Under the pieces are notes generated by a model. It worked only from the letters and a program-made list of their open reading frames with translations. It ran no database searches and was not told the DNA's origin. Position numbers and translations under genes: made by a program. A DNA stretch of 64,000 nt from Planoprotostelium fungivorum (taxonomy: Eukaryota; Evosea; Variosea; Cavosteliida; Cavosteliaceae): positions 62,001-126,000 of the forward strand of contig MDYQ01000027.1 of the NCBI GenBank assembly GCA_003024175.1, written 5' to 3'. Position 1 is the first letter of the stretch; the number at the start of each line of letters is the position of its first letter. Below, in pieces: positions 49,744 through 61,259 of this stretch.

Positions 49744-52700
49744 TCATGACTTTAAATTGTTCGAGATGAAAGAGAAGCCAACTAACAGATCCATGGAGGC
49801 CACCCTGCGTGGTGCTCTCTCTTCATCGGCGATCGCCCTCGTTGGACTCTTGGCCTGGGACGCGTCACCCTGGCGTGCGGGGGCGCAGATGATGGTGTCC
49901 AGTTTCTCGTTCTCATCGATTCGGAAGTAACTCGTGTCTTCTGGTCCGGATAGCTGATGTCTTCAGTATCGCTTCATCATTCATGATGTTGATGATGGAT
50001 GATGGTGATGATGACGATAGAATGATGGTGATGATGACAATAGAATGATGGTGATGATCATCATGATGGTGATGATGACAATGGAATGATGGTGATGATG
50101 ACAATGGAATGATGGTGATGATGACAATGGAATGATGGTGATGATGACAATGGAATGATGGTGATGATGACAATAGAATGATGGTGATGATGACAATAGA
50201 ATGATGGTGATGATCATCATGATGATGATGATGTGCGTACCTCTGGCTGGAACGGAGGTGTCTTACTCCTCAGACTTGTCCATTCCACTTGATCGAAGAA
50301 TGGATGTCCCTTGATCTCGTCGAATCCCTCGTTCATACCGATCCTCTTGTGTGCGCTGGACAGGAGGCTTCGAATGAGATCTTTACAGCTCTGAACACGT
50401 CAGTCTACGTCACATGACGTCATCCTCGATCACCATGGAGATGTCTAAATCGACCTCGATGGGTGCACCATCCTCATCAAGAGCCTCCTGCTCGTCAGGA
50501 AATTGCAATTCGTTCTCGTGATCTACAATGCAATCGAAGACCTGTACACGTCAGATGACGTCATCGAGAGCGTTGTAGACGGACCTCGTGTGGCGTGTCA
50601 CCCATGAATGGCGGGAAACCGATGATCATCTCGTACAAGATGCACCCGAGGGACCACCAGTCTACCAGTTCATCGTATCCATTTCTCGTGATGATTTCGG
50701 GTGCCATGTAATAGGGACTGCCCACAAAGGAATACATCGCCTCCTTTCGAACCATTCAACACGATGAAACGCGGTTCAGATGTCTCTACCTTTCTCGCGG
50801 AAGCCCTCGCTGCCTCCCTCCTCTTGTTCATCTCGTTGATGTCTAATCGTACGCTCTGTCTCTTGTAATTCGTCGTGTCCAGCTGTACCTTGTGTGCTGC
50901 GTACATGACGGATACTCTCTTCGAGCGCATGGCTGCTGCCTTGTTGATCGCAGCCAAATTGGGACTCATGTTGTGGTTGTTCCTGCGTGGTTCTTTCGTC
51001 GAAGTTTCTTTGAAGAGGAAGTAGTGGCGCTCCGCCCCCTTGACTTCGTGAATGGAAAATACGTTCATACCAGGCGACGTCGGATTTAAATTCATCCCCG
51101 GAACGTTAAAGATGACTTCGTCTGGGTCCATGCATCGATCTACAACGGTCAGTGTGACGTCATCACACGCCATCTCACGTTCGCCGCTGGGTTTGACTTC
51201 GTAGAGTTGCCACGTGTCCGAGTCTCTCTGTGGGATGTCTAATTTCTTCACCATGGTGTGCACTACGTTGTCTACGTATGGAGAGGGGGTGAGTTCTGAG
51301 TCGAAGCTGACTGGGGCGTAACCTGTCGTGGGCATCTCCTGGAGGGCGAGCGTACGGAACGTACCGTCCCGGAGGTAGATACGTACGGAACGTAGCTTGA
51401 CTTGGTCTTTGCCCGTGATGTCCATTCGCTTGAGGATTCCACCTTTGCTGAGACCTGGAGACTTTGAGAAGGTAAGATGAAGAAAACTCACCAAAATCTG
51501 CCAATTTTACGTGGCCCGTGGAGTCGAAGAGGAAATTATCCGGTTTTAAGTCCCTATTTGTTTTTCAATCTTTTGTTCTTTTTTCTTCTCGTTATAATAT
51601 TGAAAAGTGGAGGAAAAAATCGAAAGAGGGTCACCTGTGTACAAACCCCAATTTGTGTAGAGTATTGACGGCTGCAATCATCTCACAGATGTAAAACTTG
51701 GCCTCGATCTCTGTCAACATCCTGGTTTCCAACAGATTCTTCAGATTTCCCCCCGACGCAAATTCCTTCGTACGTCAGTCCATCTACATCGTTGTAGACG
51801 ACACCCACCATGGCGAAATAAAAGTGTAAATCGTCCTGAAACGAGCAGACCAATTTGATGAGCCAGGGTGATTCCGATCGATTGAGTAACGTCAAAACTT
51901 CCCTCTCAGTCAACAGCGATTCCAACTTGTTTCTCTCCAAGATAACCGATTTCTTGATCTTCTTTAACGCAACCAAGGCACCGGTGGCCTTTATCCTGCA
52001 CAAGAAGACCTGTGCGATATCTCAGCGTGACTCATACCTCTGACGACTCACCCTGCCGAATCCACCACGACCGATCATGTCGATGACTTCAAAGTCCTCC
52101 AGCGACTGTTTCGCCCTCTTGTTCCTCAATATGTTCGTCTCCTTCCTGCGATATGCTTCCGTCATGGACTTCCTCTTCGCTTCGTCTGCTACCGTGCTGA
52201 GCTCCCTCTCGAATTCCTGCTGTCTCTCTTTCCTCTGTATGATCTCTAGTCCCATGGTCTGGTAATATTCCTTGAAAAATCTCTTGCAATTGGAGACTTG
52301 CTGGCGGGTGACATCGTTGGGAGAGGGTAAGGAGATCTCTTCTTTCGCTTCTAATATCTTGTTGATGGCGTCTAAATCGGACGTGAACGTCGTCATGAAG
52401 GGCATGAACTCTCTGTCTCTGTACTCTGAGCTGCCACTCCTGGGCCTACCATTCCTACCCAAGCTGACAGAGTGTGAGCCTCGTTCAAATGATTTACACT
52501 CACCTGAAACGACTGAAGATCTTCGTCGGTGGTAAGATGTTGTCTCCCGGCGAAGTGTAGCTGATGCTGGGGGGAGACAAAGTCGGCGGCGGCGAGTGGT
52601 CTTTCTGCGTCGGATCACTCTTGTTCCTCGTCGGCTCGAACCTGATGTCGTCAGCCGTGCACTGGGTGAAAAAATCACTTTTGCTTGAGATTCGAAACGA

Positions 52701-53632
52701 TGTTGCCGTCGCGATGGTGAATGCCCGGTGAATTGGGTGCAGAGAAAATGGCCGTCGCTCTGTCTCTGCCGGGTGCCGGCGAGCTGGTGCTGCCGGTTCT
52801 GGGTCTGACTGTGATGGGGGATAGAGGTCTCGCGGACACATCGACACATGATGCGGGAACCCAACCGCTGTTGAGGTTGTCGAGTTGACCTCTTATCCTC
52901 TCTCCCATCTCGTCTTTGTCTCCCAGGAAGGTGATGATGTCACCTCGTGAGAAGGAGAGCTGAGAGGATGAGTGAGGGCGATAGAAATTCGAAAGGTCTA
53001 CCTCGTCTGGATGCTTAGCTTGATAATCAGCGGTCGCCTCTAATTTCATTCCTGTGACACGGTTGAGATGACACGGTTGAGATGACACGGATGAGATGAC
53101 ACGGATGAGATGTGATGTCTTTACCATCGACCCAATAGAGGACGTTCCTCCTTCGGTTGTTTCCTTTACTTCTCAGTTTGACTGTGTCAGAAGAGAGAAG
53201 GTAGGCCGGAAATTTGGAGACGGCTCCTTCAGTCATGAACTGTTGGACATACTTTGTGTCTGCCACGTCTCTGTGGCTTAAAACTTCTTCTAAATATTTC
53301 GATAATTCGATGCGGCGCATCTATTGAGGTTAAGAGGGGCGAGATAAATGAGAGGACATTTGCATCTGATACGATATGAAAAAATCACCTCTCTCTCTTC
53401 TGGAGTATCTGCGTTGGCGGCAATCGATGCAGGAAGAGACAAGAGAACGTTTGGAAATTCGGCGATGATCTAAGATATCATACATCACCATTTGAAATCG
53501 TTTAATAGAAGTAAACTCGAAACGCACCTGAAAATGAAGCAATTTGAAGGCTCCATACGTTCTCTCGACATTCCACATCTCCTCTCCATCGTCCACACGA
53601 ATGGAATAGGTCTTTCGTCGAAAATCAGTCAT
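49744..53632 (-). CDS. PX - SH3 - NDR-family AGC kinase with RA-like domain inside the activation segment
   Basis: Serine/threonine kinase with an unusual architecture. ATG 53632 starts a PX-like domain (FRRKTYSIRVDDGEEMWNVE; RIELSKYLEEVLSHRDVADT). An SH3 domain follows (about 52.83-53.04 kb: ATADYQAKHPDE joined to LSFSRGDIITFLGDKDE, GWVPASCV), then a Ser/Pro-rich linker. The MOB-binding-like helix of NDR kinases (RRKETNILRNKRAKQSLEDF) precedes the kinase domain: IGRGGFGRV, VALKKI, HRDLKPDN, DFG (about 51.50 kb). About 240 residues separate DFG from SFVGSPYYMAPE (about 50.72 kb) and contain a ubiquitin-fold, RA-like stretch (VRIYLRDGTFRTLAL; DTWQLYEVKPSGERE) plus basic helices. An AGC C-tail (EDTSYFRIDENEK) ends at 49744. 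The intron before it holds a 23-bp minisatellite. Confidence 0.87.
49991..50236. repeat. 23-bp minisatellite inside a kinase intron
   Basis: About nine copies of a 23-nt unit, gatgatgacaatggaatgatggt with small variants (acaatgg/acaatag), fill an intron of about 300 nt between the exon ending near 50240 and the exon beginning near 49950. Two GATGATCATCATGAT palindromic variants interrupt the array. Other introns here are mostly under 60 nt, so this intron has expanded by tandem duplication. Confidence 0.85.
53050..53112. repeat. 14-bp tandem repeat in the intron between PX and SH3 exons
   Basis: About four copies of (t/a)tgagatgacacgg, two with TTGAG and two with ATGAG, lie within the minus-strand intron that follows the PX-coding exon. 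Confidence 0.8.
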
Positions 53633-54381
53633 AAACTTACAACAGTTGTATACTCACAACATCTTCCGGTCTCTCCTTCGCCTCTGGCTGATTACCCGAT
53701 AGAGCAAAGCTCCATCTGTTGGCGTGTCCTTCACTCATGTTTGGCTATCCAGACACATGTGGAGCACAAACCGATAGATAACGCAGTGATCCCCCCGATA
53801 AGTGACGATTCTACCGATAGTCCTCCCCTGGTCTGGCTTCCAATCTTTCGATGACGATGAGTCGGCCCTGCGTTGTAGAGGCAACAAACGGACTATCGGT
53901 TGTCAAACAGAAACTTTAGAATACGAAAAAGAGGCTGACCCTGACAACAAGAAGTCCTGAACGAAATATAAGTCCCTTCTCTTTTAAAGGTTCTCAGTGA
54001 AGGTCTTGCTGGTGTGTTTCTGTTGAACGACAGCTCAGGATCGTTCCGAAAACTGTGGGACCTCCCACGAAATAAAATCCGATGCGGAGATGATTGGTCG
54101 ATTTTAAATGGGTTCATCCCACCGTTCACGGTAGAGTAAGTAGGCTGTAAGATATACTTTGTCGCCTCCTCTGTTCTTCTTGTTAAAGATGAAATCTACT
54201 GAAAGATACCTAGCAACATGTCGTGAGAAAAGAGTGAAGTTAAGAGAGATCACGTGTCGGGATGACAGGGTCATTTGTAGTTACAGAACGACAGAAGAAG
54301 ACTTCCTCTTAGAGGAGAGAAGTCATTGTCACGCGATAAGACGCCACATCGACGATATTATTCTCTCCTGGAATAATGACT
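53633..54381. other. Intergenic region, kinase 5' side / secreted protein 3' side
   Basis: About 750 nt. A plus frame at 54189-54404 (71 codons from an ATG) and a minus frame at 53893-54129 are open but show no domain, signal peptide or clear splice context, so they are not called. The stretch most likely holds the kinase promoter and unrelated spacer. Confidence 0.45.
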
Positions 54382-55932
54382 TTATAGAGATGGGGGATTC
54401 TTAGCTGGGATGACTTTGCCAGATTCCAAGGTGAACACATTCCACATCTGCCAAGTCCTCTGAGTGAAGCTGGGATAAAATTTCAACCCAGCCTCGGGAA
54501 GGTTGGCACCGTAGACGGTCACTTCGGCCTGACTCTTGTCCCAATTTGCGGGCTGAGAAAGACCGTTGGCCTCAGGGGTAGGAACCCAGTAAGCGTAGTA
54601 TGTTCCGCGTTCCTCGCCGATGTCCATGGTGATCGGACCGTGCGTGGCAGTGTTGGACGTGACAAATGTCGAGTTGGGGCATGTCTTCTGGTGCATCTGC
54701 CAGAAATCCGACCACACTTCGCACGTGTTTGTATAAAAATGGGCATCGATGTTGAGAGGATACCTACCGTACCTTTCGAACGACGTCAGCACGTGAGACA
54801 AAGTGACGACAGATGAGGTGAGAATCATTCACTTTAAGACAACACGAATCTTGTTGTCCGTGATGGTGGGAGACATCATCACTTCGGTGACCGTGCCAGA
54901 GATGTCTCGATAGACATTGAGCTTCTGGAAGGTGTGAGATGCGATCGATGGATCGTCGTGAATGCCACTCACTTGGCTGAAAGTGCTGAAGCCTTCGATG
55001 GTGGCGTTGAGAACATAAGGTCCGGCAGCGTGCTTGAATCGAAAGATACCCTGTTCATTGGAGCGGATCTTTGCCAAGGGAGGCCCGTATGGATCTTGTG
55101 ACTGTAAGATCAAGAGGACATCAGGCATAGGTTCTCCGTTCATTGCATTCTGATGCAGGGTGAGTGCGAGGTGGAGGATAGAAACCTGCACCTTTACGAC
55201 ACCGCTGATAGAGAAGTAACCGTCACCGCCGACGTTGTTGAAGGTAGAGTAAGCAGCCACGTCTTGAGTGAGCAGGAGGAAGTAGGCCTGACCTTCCTCT
55301 CCCCCGACAGCTTTGCAGCTCAGCTTTTTGTGTTCTTGTTCGTACTGTCTATGTTGAGACGGAAGATGTGAGACGGTCGCTCACCTGGATGTCCGTGCAG
55401 GGTTGACCATTGGCGAAAGCCTTCACGGAATTGACATTGTTGTAAAAGTTTGAACCTTCGACGTAAATTCGACCACCAGAGACAGACGATGTGTCACTGT
55501 CTAACGTCGGCCAGTGTCATGATCTCGCGTCGAACGTCGCACCTCACAGAGGTGATGGTTGGCTTTCCATAGTTGAACACGAAGCTGGCTGAATTTGTAG
55601 TGTCCTTCACTGTGATCGAATGACCTCTACCCAGACCGGGAGGTACTACGCAGGATATGGTGACGTAATCAATGGCTGACGCATTGTCGCATGGGACGGT
55701 ATCATCGATGGTCACTTTGAACCGGAACGTCGTCAGCTGTGAGGGTGGCTCAACGACTCACATTACTGCGATCGAGAGAGGAGAACAAGCCTCTGATGGA
55801 GATTGCACCACCAGAGGTCGGGACTTCGCTGTATAGTCTGTCCACGGGGGTGATCTGCTCGATCTTGAGGCAGGTTTGAGCTGAAACGAAGGCCAAGAGA
55901 GGAATAGCAAGAAAGAGTGCTGCCCTCTTCAT
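54382..55932 (-). CDS. Secreted protein with IPT/TIG-like domains
   Basis: Predicted extracellular protein of roughly 460 residues. ATG 55932 starts a signal peptide (MKRAALFLAIPLLAFVSAQ). The next segment (CLKIEQITPVDRLYSEVPTS; GGAISIRGLF) and a second (GKPTITSV, then VSGGRIYVEGSNFYNN) have the P-x-x-G-x-x-x-I-x-G-x-x-F pattern of IPT/TIG immunoglobulin-like folds. A carboxypeptidase-regulatory-like beta domain follows (GPPLAKIRSNEQGIFRFKHA, GPYVLNATIEGFS). The last exon (LNIDAHFYTNTCEVWSDFWQ; THGPITMDIGEERGTYYAYW) resembles the D(L/I)D-H-pattern of YfaP-like domains in surface proteins. A GTGAATG...AAAG intron joins IRVVL to the last exon in frame. Stop TAA at 54382. Function unknown; adhesion or matrix roles are plausible. 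Confidence 0.68.
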
Positions 55933-56791
55933 CGCTTGTGATGTTTGTAAGATATGAATGAGAGTGCCGGCGTCGCTTCGACGCTGAAAAAGCAAGACTT
56001 AGCGAATACTGCGAGCAGATGATTTGGTTTGGTGTCCATGCATTTGGATCACTTATTTTTTTGTCATGCATATTCCAGTAGTCGGGAGAGAAGTGATCCA
56101 TTCTCAATGCACCATTTGACTACCAACCGGAAAAACCGAATCAGATGCAAATACTGCGAGTTCATAAAATAAGGAGTTTGGACCACTTTCGCGTCGCTTC
56201 GCGTCGCTTCGCAACCCCGAAAGCGTCCCGTCTCCAAGACTTTGAAAACACCAATGCATGGACATCCTCTCACGGCTCGGGAGACGTTGACCAAAGACTT
56301 CAGCCAGGATTCAAGAATGCCAAAGGGATTCCACTAGGTATGTGCCTCTGGGTCATTTCCGCTAGCCGGCGAGGGACTTTGTCACTGCACATTTTGGCCG
56401 GTGATGAGGTACGCCAAGGTTGACACAGTGTCCCACAGGACACCCCCAATTGTATATAGGTGAGCCCATCTCATTATAATGAGTATACTCACACGGGCAA
56501 CAGATTTGAGTTTGATGAAGGCGTTTCGTCGGTGGATCATGCAGTTGGGGACGACTGAGCACCTTCGGCGTCAATAAAAGATTCCTCATCACTAAGGTGA
56601 TGACGGTCTTGTTCCCCTTCCAATCCAGCTGCGTGAGGACTGATCCAAGCCTATCCAAGAGTGTGTTCGACTGAAACGTGATGGTGAGGAGAGGAGCTGC
56701 AGCAAGTGAACGTAGTCCTTCTCGTTGCCTGGCGATCAGCGCCTCGTTGTAGGAGATGATGTGTCACACAATCGCAATCACATTTCAGACA
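55933..56791. other. Intergenic region with unassigned open frames
   Basis: About 860 nt between divergent genes. Minus-strand frames at 56362-56658 and 56651-56854 include plausible splice signals (GTGAGTATACTC) and a hydrophobic/basic peptide (NKTVITLVMRNLLLTPKVL), so a small gene is possible but not supported by homology. A direct repeat cgcgtcgctt occurs twice near 56192-56211, with a related word near 55972. Confidence 0.4.
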
Positions 56792-59071
56792 TGGCGGATC
56801 AGAAACCGACTGAACCAAAGACTTACTCTCGTCTGGACCAGAGTGAGTCGCCACGCTATATAAACATCCAACCTCATCACATCACTAGATAAAGGAGCCA
56901 GAGATGCAGGGTATCTCGCCAACTTCTGTGAAGAGCACAACGACAACTTCAGAGATTTTCTCTTGAAAATGGTCGAATGCAAGACACTGGCAAAGTTGAC
57001 TTCCAATGCACGTGATATCTGTCTAAAGGTCTGCACTCACATGAACCTTGCTCCTGTACATTATTTAGACACGATCAGTCGCAGTTATACACGCTTCGAG
57101 GTGATCCATCATGATTTCATCACTCGCTCACTCTCTTCGAGGCCGAACTGAACTCTGTCAACAACGCCAACAAGGCCATGTCAGTCAAGAATCAGCTGTG
57201 CGACGACATGAAACATTACTTCTCATTCCTCAAATCGCATGTGGGAAAGAGTCAAATCGGTGCCCCCGGGCTCGCTGCCGTCTTCCAGAAGAAGCCGGTC
57301 GCCCTCGAAGAGTTTGGAAGGGTGAGTTGTTTCACCCGTTCCACACGATCATCACCATCATTTGATGTCGATTCACCATCTCAGCGACACCTGGGACAAG
57401 ATTATAACGAAGAAGATGCCAACCGTTACTATTACCCTCAACTGTTCTTGTTCTATGGAAGGTATATCCATCATCATCATCTGATGTACCTCCATCGTGT
57501 GCTGATGACACGAGCAGATTCTTCGATGTCTACGACGGAGCCATTCGCGGTAGAGCCATCTCCGATGCCATGAACGCAGTCGAGAAAGAACATCAGGTCA
57601 CCCTGCACGATCACCATCCATCATCTCTGACTCGTCTCACAGAGTGATCACGTCAGAAATTTGAAATCCAATCCGGCCGGCCTCTCTGAAGCCTGGGCTG
57701 GTGCGGGAGCAAACGTACCATCCGGGCCAATTCCTACGTTCAACTACGACAAGAACGAAGAGCCTTCGAATCCACAGGTGACGTCATCGTCCACATGTTT
57801 TGGGCCGGCTCGAATGTTTGCGACGGGGGTCTCATTCTGATGAGACGACAGGTAGAAGAGACTCTGGTGAGCTTGGGAGAGGCTTATAATAATGCGATGA
57901 TCGATCTGTCTGCGCTGTACAATCACAAGGGACAAGAGTGGAAGGGTGGGATTCGGGGTGGGTGGTAGGTCGGGAGTGACTGGTTGTAGACCGATGGACC
58001 ACCCTCACTCGTGAAGAGATGGTCAAATGGATGGAATTATCACGCGAGCACGCGGCCAGCCGTGCTGAGGTAAAGAGAATTCATTCGAAATCGAATCGAA
58101 GAGATGACTCGTTGTAGATGGGAGTCATGTACTGCCCAGAGATGAACGCTCAAGAATTAGCGGAAAATGGCGGGAAAGGAATGTTAGACATGATGGAAGA
58201 GTGTAGAAAGTTCAGCCAGGACATCTCACAGCTGGACCCGTTTGTGTCAAAGATATGGATGGCAATGAAAGCCAAGGGTATAGAGAGTAAGAAGGCACTC
58301 ATCACCATCGTCTACAGTAGAAGGTACGTACGTATGCGTGGTGAAAACTCAGAGAAATTCAGATGGACTCTCTTGGTGTTCTGTGTGAACGTAATCGTGG
58401 AGGCACTACAACTCGTCAGCCATGAAGATCGTGAGTGTCTCGTTGTAGATGGAAAAGTGACGGAAATTTCAGAGGCCAGCGGCGAACCTCAGAAGCCTTC
58501 GGCACCCACTACGGCCCAATCATTCGAGCAGGTGTCACATTTCGATGTGACCTCGATTCACTGTAACAGATTGTAGAGAAGACGATATCGACACTGGCGA
58601 CAGAAGAGTCTACACCTCTTCCAAAGAGAGACAGGTCTAACCCTCTGGAGAGGGCAGACCCGAATCTCAAGAGGTGTGCCTACTCCAAGTGTAAGAACAG
58701 AGAGACGTCCGATAAGAAATTTCAGGTGGAGTCGACTTCATCATCGTGATGAGACGCGATCGTGATGGAGGTGCAGGTGTGTGGAAGATGTAAAGCTGTC
58801 GATGTCATGGTGGCTTATTGCAGTCGCGACTGCCAATCGAAACATTGGACGGAGGAGGACCACAAGTCCAAGTGTGGGAAGAAACCAGGTGTGGCTCGTT
58901 GTAGATGGAGATCTGACGAACGTCACAGCCAGTGACGATGGATTGAGGAAGAGTGAGAGAGTGGAAGAGATTGATGATGAGGAAGCGGAGAGAATGGCAA
59001 GAGAAGCATTGGATGAATTGAAGTTGAGGAAACAGAAAGTAGAAGAGATGAAGGAGAAGAATAAACCTTGA
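56792..59071 (+). CDS. MYND zinc-finger protein with helical N-terminal region
   Basis: The start is ATG 56792 (MADQKPTEPKTYSRLDQ). Exons to about 58.6 kb encode an alpha-helical region not recognised (YLANFCEEHNDNFRDFLLKM; LDTISRSYTRFEAELNSV; GQDYNEEDANRYYYPQLFLF). The C-terminal part (58.66-58.9 kb) is a MYND zinc finger with the spaced ligands CAYSKCKN, VCGRCKAV, YCSRDCQSKHW and HKSKCGKK. It ends in a charged helix (EAERMAREALDELKLRKQKV) with TGA at 59069-59071. MYND fingers bind proline-rich peptides. About twelve exons; three late introns carry the word CTCGTTGTAGATGG either at the acceptor or internally. The MYND call is secure; the rest is undescribed to me. Confidence 0.8.
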
Positions 59072-59711
59072 TGACGGATCGTGATGTGATAGCTTGGAAC
59101 AGTACGGTTAAGAGAACGTTTATGCTCTGCCCATAATACGCTCAGGTTTGTTGTCTGACGAGTTTCAATCTACAACACATTCCAGAGCACATCGAAAATA
59201 GGAAAACGGAATCATTTCTGCCACACAGAGATGTCTACATGACAATTAATGTGCCTTGATACCGTGAGAGAAGTCAGCTAAGAACCACCTGAGGTGCTCA
59301 ATACCCAGCGTGAGCCGAGCTGCCGCATATAGATGTTATTGTCCCCTAGTAAATAATATAAAAGACAAAACAAGCAGTCGAGTGAACTCGTTTCATCGCA
59401 TTGCATCATCAAGATGTTCCGATATTCTTCCCAAAAATGAGCGACACATCTACAATGAGATCAATCGATCAAGCACTCAGCAAGAGGAAGCATCTCCCCT
59501 CTCTTGTTGTCAATGGATAGAGACTCGCTGTCGCTTGCTTGGAACACGAATAGAAGGCACCTCTACCTCTTCCGGTGGTTGGGCTGATGGAGAGCTTACT
59601 TCCGCGTGAAAAGAAATCCGCGCATTGACTTCTCTTTTCACGGCTTCTACGCTAACTTCTGCTCGATGTGCACAACATTCCCTGGCAAACTGTTGGATTG
59701 AAGACGCACAC
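59072..59711. other. Intergenic region upstream of SPRY membrane gene
   Basis: About 640 nt. No tRNA, repeat or ORF with a recognisable domain was seen. An AT-rich patch (aataatataaaag near 59345) could be a TATA-like element, but its distance to the ATG at 59712 is large. Confidence 0.4.
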
Positions 59712-61232
59712 ATGAGGGGCGTCCTGACGCCCCTCCTTATCCTTTTAAGCATCATCGTTGCCTGTGAATCATCGACATACATTCATCCTTCGACTGGAAC
59801 AACTACTGGAGGGACAACGACGACGAGTGGAAGGGGAGTTCGATATGGAACGGGGGTCCCAACATGCAATACGGGTGTGTTGAGAGGTTGTGATGTAAAG
59901 ATGACAACTGATATAAGATAGTCTGCAAGATCGCGCTGGCCAGTGTATTTGGTAGTATTATCGTGTGTGGAATATTATTGGTTGGACTCATCTTCCTCTG
60001 TCGAAGATGCTTTCCAGTGTATCCGAAGGCACCAAAGGTAAGTGACGTGCGTCTTGAACAATCGCACTCATTCAACACGAAGAATGCGAAAATCGTCCGT
60101 TCAGACATATACATTGAGATCTATCACAAAGGTGATCGACTCTTCACGTATCACGTCTGATCCTTCTCCACAGAGTGCATGATGTCCATCGAAGAACATC
60201 ACCCCAAGATACAACCAGAAGAGCAGATCCCAATCACTCCCAAGCTCTTCACGAAGAAATATCCGCCACAAGAGTATCTACCCTCTTCTGAACACGTGCA
60301 ATACATCATCCGCTGCGGCACACCCGCATGGCGCTTCATGCCGGACCCTGCAAGTTGGTGTGTTCAGAGGTGAGATGTCCTTCCGAAACCATCACCGACG
60401 GACATCAGGAACACTCTCGTCGATGAGACGGGGCGTCTGGTCCGCTTCTGTGGTCGAGAGGACAGCATGATGCAGACAAACTATCCCCTCTTCACACCTT
60501 CCGTCCTCCCTCAAGGAGGTTCAACAGCCTCCCCACCGTCTCAATTTTATTTCGAAGTCACCGTTCTCGATCACGACCCCAACACTGTCATGGCAGTGGG
60601 TCTGGCATCTAAACCTTACCCCTCTCACCTTCTACCCGGATGGAGCTCAAACTCCATCGGTTTCCATTCGGTGAGATCATCTTCCGTGATGACCCGCGAT
60701 GCTAATCAACTCGATCAGGATGAAGGAAAGAAATTTTTCTCGGGGGACAACAGAAATTATTACGGCAGTAGCTGGTCGACGGGAGACACGTTGGGCGTAG
60801 GGTACTTACCTCAAGAGGGAACCATCTACTTCACGATGAACGGGAGATTTCTCGGAAATGCTGAAACTGGAATTTTCCACCTACTCTTCCCCTGTATCGG
60901 TGAGGAGGTCACGTGACTCAAGAGGTTGACTGGCGACAGGGGCGGATGGACCTGCGACGTTCATCATCAATTTTGGGGAGCAACCTTATTTGTACATACA
61001 AGCGGCAGAATACAGTCCAGCAGGTGATCATCATCACATGAGATGACGATCTCTTTCTTCTGTCGTGAGACGATCGGTTGACTTTGCTGCAGGACTCACG
61101 AGAGAGTTAGAAAGACAGAAGATGTATCTAGAGACGATCCTGGGGGACCCTTGCACGGAGAGAAGAGAAGAGAATCGAGAACACATCACGATCACGATGC
61201 CAGGAGACATTGACCTCACGACGACACAATAA
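59712..61232 (+). CDS. Single-pass membrane SPRY-domain protein, Ssh4/Ear1-like ubiquitin-ligase adaptor
   Basis: Likely endosomal/vacuolar adaptor that helps a Nedd4/Rsp5-type ligase sort membrane proteins. ATG 59712 begins a signal or anchor segment (MRGVLTPLLILLSIIVACES), then a short Thr/Gly-rich lumenal part. A strong transmembrane helix follows (VFGSIIVCGILLVGLIFLC), with a basic flank. The cytosolic part has KYPPQEYLP, which includes a PPxEY-like motif that could serve as a PY element, and a SPRY domain (FYFEVTVLDHDPNTVMAVGL; SKPYPSHLLPGWSSNSIGFH; GDTLGVGYLPQEGTIYFTMN). Domain order matches yeast Ssh4 and Ear1. About six exons. The stop TAA (61230-61232) overlaps an AATAAA hexamer. Confidence 0.78.
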
Positions 61233-61259
61233 ACGATGAAATGATCAACCCATTTGATT

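Noticed and set aside
49913-50220. His/Ser-rich minus frames with repeated HHHHSIVIITII
   Set aside because: They are translations of the 23-bp minisatellite in a kinase intron.
53492-53854. 120-codon plus frame opposite the PX-domain exon
   Set aside because: Its first part is antisense to the kinase gene's first exons and the rest has no domain.
54189-54404. 71-codon plus frame MKSTERYLATCREKRVKL
   Set aside because: No family resemblance, overlaps the 3' end of the secreted-protein gene on the other strand; could be real but is unsupported.
56362-56854. Minus-strand frames possibly forming a small spliced gene
   Set aside because: Splice-like signals exist, but no homology, clear start or stop context; left as unassigned intergenic.
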